Shown one piece after another: positions 1-5,102 of a stretch of DNA of 5,342 bases (its first letter is position 1; the number at the start of each line of letters is the position of its first letter). The DNA comes from Selenomonadaceae bacterium (GTDB lineage Bacteria; Bacillota; Negativicutes; Selenomonadales; Selenomonadaceae). The DNA is taken from positions 1 through 5,342 of the forward strand of contig JAFTEG010000296.1 of NCBI GenBank assembly GCA_017453765.1. Direction: 5' to 3'. The position numbers and the translations under genes were made by a program. The notes under the pieces are model-generated. The model was not told the DNA's origin, ran no database searches, and was given only the letters and a program-made list of their open reading frames with translations.

Positions 1-1397
1 CGACTATCCGCAGAAATTTTTCTGTACTCATCAAGATTTTCATCGTAGCCGAATTTTATAATTGCGCCGTCACGAATGGAAGTAGGCGCTTCCTCTTCAA
101 TCGCGCGGTCAATTAAATCAATTTCGGCGGAATAATCTTTAATCCCGTCACGGCAGGCGATTAACATATCGGACGAAACATCTTGCATTGCGGCGGTAAT
201 TTTCGGCAGGTTGCGTAAAGAAATTTTCAGCGCGGTTAAATCCGGCGCATTGGCGGAGCCGACTTCAACCTTTGTCATAAGGCGTTCAAGGTCGCGAATC
301 TCTTTTAAAATTTCGCGCAGATTTCGGCGAAGAGTGTAATTTTTGAAAAGCTCTTCTACGGCGTCTAAGCGTCGATTTACGGCGTTTACGTCAATGAGTG
401 GACTTTCTAACCAGCGCCGCAGTAAACGGGCGCCTAAGGGCGTTTTAGTGGCGTCTGAAAGGTCGTACAGCGTATTTTTCTTGGATCCGTCGCGCAGATT
501 TTTAGTCACTTCCAAATTTTTCAGTGTCGCCGCGTCAAGAATTAAGTGGTTTCCGTTTTCAAGGCGTGACAGCTTGGAAATGTGATTTAAATCCGTGCGT
601 ACGGTCTTGTGAATGTAGCGTAGCAAAAATTCTACGGCATTGGCGGCAGTCTCTGAAACAGGCAGGTCACTTTCCGCAAAATGTTGCGTGATAAATTTAA
701 ATCTATTCTCGGTTTCAAAGTCAGATTTATTACCGGCATTAAAGTCAGATTTATTTTCCGTGTTAATTTCGGGATTAAATTTAGTGAAGGTGCAGTTATC
801 AAGCTTGGCGTCGGCAAATTTTTTAAGGTCGGCGAAAAATTTCAAGTCATCGGCAATTAAAATTTCGTGCGGCGAAAGGCGGTAGAGTTCGTCGAAAAGA
901 TTTTGTTCGCGCTCCTTGCCTTCGTAGAGAGAGTAAAAAAATTCGCCGGTCGACACGTCCGCTCCGGCAAGCGCAATATCCGCGCCGTCATCATAAATCA
1001 GCGTTATGTAATTGTTATTCGCGTCGGTCAATGCGTCATCAGTCAAAATGGTGCCGGGCGTGACGATTTTTGTAAGTTGCCGTTCGGTCAAACCCTTAGC
1101 TTTAGGGTCGCCGATTTGGTCAACTAAGGCAACGCGATAGCCTTTGTTCACAAGTTTTTGCAGGTACGGTTCAAGCGCATGGGCAGGGACGCCGCACATT
1201 GGAATTTGTTGCCGGTGCGTCATGGTCAAGCCCAATTCTTTCGACGCGGTTAATGCGTCGTCATAAAACATTTCGTAGAAATCGCCTAAGCGAAAAAATA
1301 AAAGCGCGTCTTGATTTTGACTTTTCGCCGCATTGTACTGATCCATCATCGGCGTTGAAGTCTTCGCGCTTTGAGAATTTTTATTTGTATTTTTCAA
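1..1397 (-). CDS. mutS: DNA mismatch repair protein MutS, N-terminal part (3' end beyond the left edge)
   Basis: MutS binds mismatches and small loops in newly copied DNA and recruits MutL for repair. The frame is open from 1397 to the left edge with no stop or frameshift (465 codons plus 2 nt). The mismatch-recognition domain has the G-D-F-Y-E-M-F motif, so F40 and E42 are the intercalating Phe and its Glu. Other family blocks visible are IPMCGVPAHA, QIGDPKAKGLTERQ and VTPGTIL, then core-domain signatures LEVTKNLRDGSKKNTLYDL, GARLLRRWLESPL and, near the edge, GYDENLDEYR. The clamp, the rest of the core and the ATPase domain lie outside. Start choice: ATG at 1349 would drop the Thr-Pro that precedes MMxQY in the family. 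The only in-frame start before the upstream stop is TTG at 1397, which restores TPMM and has AATGAG 8 nt upstream, overlapping the rnc stop. Residues 215-235 carry an 8-residue repeat. MutS identity is certain; the TTG start is probable. Confidence 0.95.
   Translation of the reverse strand, partial: MKNTNKNSQSAKTSTPMMDQYNAAKSQNQDALLFFRLGDFYEMFYDDALTASKELGLTMTHRQQIPMCGVPAHALEPYLQKLVNKGYRVALVDQIGDPKAKGLTERQLTKIVTPGTILTDDALTDANNNYITLIYDDGADIALAGADVSTGEFFYSLYEGKEREQNLFDELYRLSPHEILIADDLKFFADLKKFADAKLDNCTFTKFNPEINTENKSDFNAGNKSDFETENRFKFITQHFAESDLPVSETAANAVEFLLRYIHKTVRTDLNHISKLSRLENGNHLILDAATLKNLEVTKNLRDGSKKNTLYDLSDATKTPLGARLLRRWLESPLIDVNAVNRRLDAVEELFKNYTLRRNLREILKEIRDLERLMTKVEVGSANAPDLTALKISLRNLPKITAAMQDVSSDMLIACRDGIKDYSAEIDLIDRAIEEEAPTSIRDGAIIKFGYDENLDEYRKISADS
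717..755. repeat. Short in-frame direct repeat (24-bp period) inside mutS
   Basis: A perfect 15-bp repeat, AAAGTCAGATTTATT, occurs at 717-731 and 741-755, a period of 24 bp. On the coding strand it gives Asn-Lys-Ser-Asp-Phe twice (residues 215-219 and 223-227). A degenerate third unit, Asn-Arg-Phe-Lys-Phe, follows at residue 231. The period is exactly eight codons, so the frame is kept. By comparison with E. coli MutS numbering this falls late in the connector domain, a region that varies in length. Confidence 0.8.
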
Positions 1398-1406
1398 TTA
1401 ATCAAC

Positions 1407-2387
1407 TCATTTTTCTGTGTCGGTGATTAACTCTTTCGATTCGGTTTTTGCAACTTCCGATTCTTTGTCTGTAATTTCAGATTCGGCGTCTGCAACTTTC
1501 AAGTCGACGTTTTCAACATCTGATTCAGCTTTTTCAACATCTGATTCGGCTTTCTTTTTCTTACGTCTTTGAAGTTTTTGTATAGCTTTTTTAGCCGCCT
1601 CTTGCTCGGCAAATTTTTTACTTGTGCCGGTACCGATACCCATAATTTTACCGTTGATTTTCACGGCGTGTTCAAAAGTTGGCTGGTGCGGCGGTCCTTC
1701 CATACTCAATTCGACGTACTCAAATTTAATGGTAGGGTCCTCCGCCATAAGCATTTCTTGCAACGCTGACTTGTAGTCGGAAAGATTTTTTTGCAACGTC
1801 TTTTGAAATTTTTCAGCGATATTTTCATCGGTAAGATTTTTAAATTCCGGTTCAAGCTGCTTGAATACGAACTCCCGCGCAGTTTCCCAACCTAAGTCAA
1901 GGTAAATCGCGCCTACAACCGATTCAAAGGCGTCCTCCAAATTCGAGTCGCGCTCCCTGCCGCCGGTAGATTCTTCGCCGTAGTCAAATAAAAGTTTGTC
2001 GCCGATTTTTAAGTGCCGCGCAATTTTCGCCAATGAATTTTGACAGACAACGCTTGCACGCAGTTTAGTCAATTCGCCTTCGGAAAGAGAGGGAAATTTG
2101 TGGAAGAGCAACGTACTGGACGAAAGTTCAATCACGGCATCGCCCATAAATTCCAGCTTTTCATTGTCATCAAAAACCTTGCCGTAACTGCGCGAATAGG
2201 AGCTGTGCGTAAGTGCTATGTTTAAAATTTCGATTCGGTTAAACGTCACGCCGATATTTTTTTGAAACGCCTGCAGTACTCTTCGACGCGGTGCGTCAAT
2301 GGGACAGCTGATTAAGCCTTCCTTCAGCGTAATTGTTTCGCCGACCAAAACCTTTGGGACTATTTCTTCTTTCTTTTTTTTCGACAA
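1407..2387 (-). CDS. rnc: Ribonuclease III with N-terminal extension and repetitive acidic tail
   Basis: RNase III cleaves double-stranded RNA, including rRNA precursors, as a Mg-dependent homodimer in the cytoplasm. The catalytic domain (about residues 35-185) has the signature NEKLEFMGDAV at 75-85, with expected metal ligands E76, E79 and D83, then D152 and E155 in the second acidic motif. The double-stranded RNA-binding domain (about 205-272) ends in the typical SKKFAEQEAAKKAI helix. At 326 residues it is about 90-100 longer than usual: there is a basic N-terminal extension of about 30 residues, and a 50-residue tail after RRKKKK built of 7-residue repeats. The start is TTG at 2387, with AGAGG ending 8 nt upstream and no in-frame ATG before M81. 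The gene begins 16 nt after fabF stops, and mutS follows 9 nt after its own stop, so it probably shares the transcript and is translationally coupled. Identity is certain; the tail has no function I recognise. Confidence 0.97.
   Translation of the reverse strand: MSKKKKEEIVPKVLVGETITLKEGLISCPIDAPRRRVLQAFQKNIGVTFNRIEILNIALTHSSYSRSYGKVFDDNEKLEFMGDAVIELSSSTLLFHKFPSLSEGELTKLRASVVCQNSLAKIARHLKIGDKLLFDYGEESTGGRERDSNLEDAFESVVGAIYLDLGWETAREFVFKQLEPEFKNLTDENIAEKFQKTLQKNLSDYKSALQEMLMAEDPTIKFEYVELSMEGPPHQPTFEHAVKINGKIMGIGTGTSKKFAEQEAAKKAIQKLQRRKKKKAESDVEKAESDVENVDLKVADAESEITDKESEVAKTESKELITDTEK
1438..1563. repeat. Six-unit 21-bp tandem repeat encoding the RNase III tail
   Basis: On the plus strand the pentamer GATTC recurs at 1438, 1459, 1480, 1522 and 1543, with AAGTC in register at 1501. 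This is six units of exactly 21 bp. Units beginning near 1510 and 1531 are nearly identical (TTTTCAACATCTGATTC followed by A or G, then GCT). The encoded peptide is a degenerate heptad, roughly (K/D)-x-E-S-(D/E)-(V/I)-x, over residues 279-320. The younger-looking, near-identical copies are next to the RNA-binding domain and the diverged ones lie toward the C terminus. Confidence 0.9.
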
Positions 2388-2395
2388 AATTTATA

Positions 2396-2400
2396 CCTCT
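2396..2400 (-). promoter_or_regulatory. Ribosome binding site of rnc
   Basis: AGAGG on the minus strand lies between the fabF stop (TAG at 2406-2404) and the TTG at 2387, with 8 nt between the motif and the start. It decides the TTG start, because no ATG is available before the catalytic domain. Confidence 0.75.
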
Positions 2401-2403
2401 TCC

Positions 2404-3648
2404 CTATTCGTCAAATTTTTTGAAGACGAGGCAAGCGTTATGTCCGCCGAAACCGAAAGAATTGGAAATGGCGACGTTTACATTTTGTTCACGCGATTTA
2501 TTCGGCACGTAGTCAAGGTTAAGCCCTTCATCGGGCGTTTCGTAGTTAATTGTAGGCGGAACAAAACTTTCAGAAATTGCGACAACTGCCGCGATAGCTT
2601 CAACGCCGCCTGCCGCGCCGAGCATATGTCCCGTCATAGATTTTGTGGAGGATACGGCAACTTTGTAAGCGTGTTCGCCGAAAACGGTTTTAATCGCCTT
2701 AGTTTCGCCTTCGTCATTACAATGCGTCGAAGTGCCATGCGCGTTAATGTAGTCGACATCTGCAGGTGAAATTTTCGCGTCATCAAGAGCCAGTTGCATG
2801 CACTTGGCTTGATACTGTCCTTCCGGCGCAGGCGTTGTAATATGGTAAGCGTCATTGTTTCTGCCGTAGCCTACAACTTCCGCGTAAATTTTTGCACCGC
2901 GCTTTTTGGCGCTGTCGAGACTTTCAAGCACGACAACTCCGGCACCTTCGCCCATTACAAAGCCACTGCGATTTTTGTCGAAAGGTCTTGACGCATGGTG
3001 AGGATCGTCATTGTGATCCGCGCAGAGAGCCTTCATAGCGGCAAAACCTGCAACGCCGGCTTGTGAAACACTTGCTTCAGCGCCGCCTGCAAACATTATA
3101 TCAGCTTCGCCGTTTTGAATGACGCGGAAGGCATCACCAATGCAATTTGTACCCGTCGCGCAGGCAGTGACGACGCAGGCAGAAGGTCCATGAATGCCGA
3201 GATTAATTGCAATTTGTCCCGCCGCCATGTTGGCAATCATCATCGGAATAAAAAAGGGGCTGATTTTAGACGGACCCTTGTCAAAAAGTTTTTTGTACTG
3301 CTGGTGAAGGGTAGGCATACCGCCGATACCTGCGCCTACAAAAACGCCTGCACGGTCGCGGTCAATTTTATCAAGGTCAAGCGCCGCATCTTCAAGCGCC
3401 ATTTTCGCCGCCGCCACTGCAAACTGCGCGTACCTGTCCATGCGTTTTGACTCTTTCTTGTCGATAAAGTCATCGGGATTGAAGTTTTTGATTTCACCGG
3501 CAATTTGTGACGCATATTCGGCAGGATCAAATTGCGTGATTCGTTCAATGCCGTTACGTCCTTCGCGCAGTCCCGCGATAAAATCTTCTTTGCCTGTACC
3601 AATCGGCGTAACTGCGCCCAATCCCGTGACAACTACTCTGTTTCCCAA
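2404..3648 (-). CDS. fabF: 3-oxoacyl-[acyl-carrier-protein] synthase II (KAS II)
   Basis: FabF is the elongating condensing enzyme of FASII. It joins malonyl-ACP to acyl-ACP with loss of CO2 and extends the chain by two carbons. The protein shows the whole thiolase-fold signature. Numbering from the conventional ATG at 3666 (420 residues), the active-site Cys is C169 in VVTACATG, the two catalytic His are H310 (NAHGTST) and H347 (TGHMLGAAGG), K342 lies in STKS, and the gatekeeper Phe is F406 in GFGGHN. I place the start at TTG 3648, six codons downstream, because AAAGGAG lies inside the longer reading, 8 nt before this TTG. The protein then begins MGNRVVVTGLG, as family members do, and has 414 residues (E. 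coli FabF has 413). It follows fabK after a repeat-bearing spacer and precedes rnc by 16 nt. It is complete, with no missing catalytic residue. Confidence 0.97.
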   Translation of the reverse strand: MGNRVVVTGLGAVTPIGTGKEDFIAGLREGRNGIERITQFDPAEYASQIAGEIKNFNPDDFIDKKESKRMDRYAQFAVAAAKMALEDAALDLDKIDRDRAGVFVGAGIGGMPTLHQQYKKLFDKGPSKISPFFIPMMIANMAAGQIAINLGIHGPSACVVTACATGTNCIGDAFRVIQNGEADIMFAGGAEASVSQAGVAGFAAMKALCADHNDDPHHASRPFDKNRSGFVMGEGAGVVVLESLDSAKKRGAKIYAEVVGYGRNNDAYHITTPAPEGQYQAKCMQLALDDAKISPADVDYINAHGTSTHCNDEGETKAIKTVFGEHAYKVAVSSTKSMTGHMLGAAGGVEAIAAVVAISESFVPPTINYETPDEGLNLDYVPNKSREQNVNVAISNSFGFGGHNACLVFKKFDE

Positions 3649-3656
3649 ATCAAAAT

Positions 3657-3663
3657 CTCCTTT
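3657..3663 (-). promoter_or_regulatory. Ribosome binding site of fabF that moves the start to TTG
   Basis: AAAGGAG on the minus strand begins immediately after the upstream ATG (3666-3664), so it cannot serve that ATG. It stands 8 nt before the TTG at 3648, which supports initiation there and not at the ATG. Confidence 0.8.
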
Positions 3664-3676
3664 CATTTTAGCCGGT

Positions 3677-3687
3677 AGCTAATAGCT
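3677..3687. repeat. Small perfect palindrome upstream of fabF
   Basis: AGCTA and TAGCT flank a single base, an 11-bp palindrome in the fabK-fabF spacer about 30 nt before the fabF start. The stem is too short and has no T-run, so it is not a terminator. It could be a protein-binding site or a remnant of the repeat next to it. It does not resemble the FapR or FabT operators as I know them. Confidence 0.5.
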
Positions 3688-3691
3688 TTCC

Positions 3692-3723
3692 ATTCTTAAT
3701 GCTTAATTCTTAATTCTTAATTA
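3692..3723. repeat. 7-bp tandem repeat array between fabK and fabF
   Basis: ATTCTTA is present four times end to end (3692-3698, 3699-3705 with one change to ATGCTTA, 3706-3712, 3713-3719), followed by a partial unit that runs into the fabK stop codon (TAA at 3723-3721). On the transcribed strand it reads as repeated TTAAGAA. It fills most of the roughly 70-nt spacer between the fabK stop and the fabF start. It may be a short intergenic repeat family, but one window cannot show that. Confidence 0.75.
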
Positions 3724-4665
3724 AATTACCGCTTCTGCTTCGGTGACAAGAGTCGAAATAATTTCTTTAACCGGCAAAATCTTTTCAATGCGCGGCATAT
3801 ACTCACCGGTAAAAACCAGCCCCGTTTCAACGTCACCTTGCTGAGCCCGCGTAAGCGCCCGCACTATGCAAAAGTTATGCTTGCACGCCTTAAGGCAGGA
3901 ATCACAAACCTTAGGCGGCACCGGACCTTCCATTACGCGTTTTGAAAACGGCGTACGAACTGCGCGACCGGGCAAACCTACCGGACTTTGAATTACCACG
4001 ACATCTTCCGGCTTAGATTTTAGATAATATTCCTTAAGACTCGGCGCCGCATTTGATTCGACGCTTGCCGCAAAACGTGAACCCATTTGCACGCCGTTGG
4101 CGCCCATATTCAGCATGTCGACGATATCTTTGCCGTTCAATACGCCGCCTGCCGCAATGACCGGAATTTTAACTGCCGCACGTATAGGCGGAATCAATTC
4201 CCGCGCAGAAACGTCCGTGCCTAAATGTCCGCCTGCCTCTTTGCCTTCAACCACGATAGCCGACGCACCGAGCTTTTCAGAAATTTTCGCAAGCCGTACG
4301 GAAGAGACAATGGGAACAATGGGAGTTTGTGACGCCTTGCCGAGTTCAAAAATGTCGCGTGAAAAACCCGCGCCTGCTACGATTAAATCAATTCCTGCGT
4401 CAATCGCCGTGTTGACAATGCCTGCGAAGTCGGACGCCGCAACCATTATGTTTATGCCTATAACGCCGTCGGTAAGAGAGCGCGCCAATTTTATTTCGTA
4501 ACGCAATTCCGGATGAGTCATGCCGGACGCCGCGATTAATCCTATGCCGCCTTCATTGGCAACTGCCGCCGCAAGACGCGCCGTAGAAAGTCGAATTGCC
4601 ATTCCGCCTTGAACAATCGGAATTTTTGCCGTTTTCTTTCCAATTTTAAGTTCGGGAAGTTTCAA
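3721..4665 (-). CDS. fabK: FabK-like FMN enoyl-ACP reductase / nitronate monooxygenase family protein
   Basis: The fold is a flavin (FMN) TIM barrel of the nitropropane dioxygenase/FabK family. In a FASII cluster the likely role is NAD(P)H-dependent reduction of trans-2-enoyl-ACP to acyl-ACP, the last step of each elongation cycle. From the chosen start, visible motifs are PIVQGGMA (about 16-23), GINIMV, the EGKEAGGHLG block with H147 (equivalent to the catalytic His of pneumococcal FabK), and the FMN-phosphate motifs AAGGV and VQMGSRF. A four-Cys cluster, C-x2-C-x3-C-x4-C (residues 254, 257, 261, 266), lies in the C-terminal part and is not in classical FabK as I recall it. The start is TTG 4665, 8 nt after GGAGG; the longer reading from TTG 4680 would contain that site. 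The product has 314 residues, near the family norm. Position between acpP and fabF supports FabK; sequence alone cannot exclude nitronate monooxygenase activity. Confidence 0.85.
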   Translation of the reverse strand: MKLPELKIGKKTAKIPIVQGGMAIRLSTARLAAAVANEGGIGLIAASGMTHPELRYEIKLARSLTDGVIGINIMVAASDFAGIVNTAIDAGIDLIVAGAGFSRDIFELGKASQTPIVPIVSSVRLAKISEKLGASAIVVEGKEAGGHLGTDVSARELIPPIRAAVKIPVIAAGGVLNGKDIVDMLNMGANGVQMGSRFAASVESNAAPSLKEYYLKSKPEDVVVIQSPVGLPGRAVRTPFSKRVMEGPVPPKVCDSCLKACKHNFCIVRALTRAQQGDVETGLVFTGEYMPRIEKILPVKEIISTLVTEAEAVI

Positions 4666-4672
4666 TCGGCAT

Positions 4673-4678
4673 CCCTCC
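4673..4678 (-). promoter_or_regulatory. Ribosome binding site of fabK
   Basis: GGAGGG on the minus strand has its GGAGG core 8 nt before TTG 4665. It overlaps the alternative upstream TTG (4680), which is therefore unlikely to be used. It begins only about 14 nt after the terminator-like hairpin. Confidence 0.8.
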
Positions 4679-4691
4679 AATTTTAATCTTT

Positions 4692-4729
4692 AAAAAATCC
4701 CGCGAAGATTTTACCACTTCACGGGATTT
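4692..4729 (-). terminator. Intrinsic terminator or attenuator between acpP and fabK
   Basis: On the minus strand AAATCCCGTGAAG (4729-4717) pairs with CTTCGCGGGATTT (4707-4695). This is a 13-bp stem with one U-G wobble and a 9-nt loop, followed directly by T residues (six in a row, three of them inside the stem). The wobble becomes a C-A mismatch on the plus strand and the T-run is on the minus-strand side, so it acts in the direction of acpP. It lies about 34 nt past the acpP stop. Partial read-through would leave more acpP than fabK-fabF-rnc message. Confidence 0.8.
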
Positions 4730-4762
4730 GTTACAAGAATCATTATTGCCTGAATTTTAATT

Positions 4763-4996
4763 TCAGCTTTGAACTTCTTTGATATAATTCACGACATCTT
4801 CAACGGTTTTGATCTTTTCGGCCTTTTCGTCGGGAATTTCAATACTGAACTCTTCCTCGAAAGCCATGATAAGTTCAACAATGTCAAGAGAATCGGCGCC
4901 GAGATCATCTACGAAAGTTGACGACATTTGAACTTCGTCCGGTTCAACTCCGAGTTGCTCTACAACAATTTTCTTAACTCGTTCAAATTCTGACAC
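4763..4996 (-). CDS. acpP: Acyl carrier protein
   Basis: This small acidic four-helix protein carries growing acyl chains on a phosphopantetheine arm and is the shared substrate carrier of all FASII enzymes. The attachment site is the serine of DLGADSLD, which is S36 with the chosen start, the same position as in mature E. coli ACP. The helix II recognition segment ([16 protein letters not shown]) and the [17 protein letters not shown] stretch are both intact. I place the start at GTG 4996, giving 77 residues beginning [10 protein letters not shown], like family members. The upstream GTG at 5005 would leave only 1-3 nt after AGAGGGG, too close to be used. The gene follows fabG by about 106 nt and is followed by a terminator-like hairpin, which fits ACP's need for high expression relative to the enzymes. 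Identity is certain; the start is probable. Confidence 0.97.
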   Translation of the reverse strand: MSEFERVKKIVVEQLGVEPDEVQMSSTFVDDLGADSLDIVELIMAFEEEFSIEIPDEKAEKIKTVEDVVNYIKEVQS

Positions 4997-5006
4997 TAAA
5001 TTCACA

Positions 5007-5013
5007 CCCCTCT
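5007..5013 (-). promoter_or_regulatory. Ribosome binding site of acpP
   Basis: AGAGGGG on the minus strand lies 1 nt before GTG 5005 and 10 nt before GTG 4996. The spacing favours the downstream GTG, though it is slightly longer than the 8 nt seen at the neighbouring genes. Confidence 0.65.
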
Positions 5014-5070
5014 AATAATTTACGTCTGCACTTTTATCTGAAAAGTATTTTTGTAATTTACGAATCTATC

Positions 5071-5101
5071 ATTACGGCTAAAACTGCTATTACGGTTAAA
5101 A
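5071..5101. repeat. Short direct repeat in the fabG-acpP spacer
   Basis: ATTACGGCTAAAA at 5071-5083 recurs as ATTACGGTTAAAA at 5089-5101 (12 of 13 bases, 18-bp period). It lies just after the fabG stop. The spacer is about 106 nt, long enough for an acpP promoter, but I see no convincing -35/-10 pair or hairpin in it. Confidence 0.5.
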
Positions 5102-5102
5102 T

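Noticed and set aside
632..817. Minus-strand frame in which the mutS repeat reads as Leu/Asn-rich repeats
   Set aside because: It is a shifted reading of mutS. The mutS frame is continuous and matches the family on both sides, so no frameshift or separate peptide is needed.
2299..2769. 156-residue plus-strand frame opposite the fabF and rnc ends
   Set aside because: It is antisense to two certain genes, has no recognisable domain and no ribosome binding site of its own, and spans the fabF-rnc junction. It is a shadow frame.
3649..3666. Six extra N-terminal codons of FabF starting at ATG 3666
   Set aside because: The AAAGGAG ribosome binding site lies inside them, and the family N terminus (RVVVTGLG one or two residues after Met) matches the TTG at 3648.
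3677..3687. FapR or FabT operator controlling fabF
   Set aside because: The palindrome is only 11 bp and does not match the FapR (TTAGTA-type arms) or FabT patterns as I know them. No other candidate operator was seen in the spacers.
4097..4501. 134-residue plus-strand frame inside fabK
   Set aside because: It is the antisense of an intact flavin-barrel gene. Its composition follows from the GC-rich third positions of fabK, and it has no known motif.
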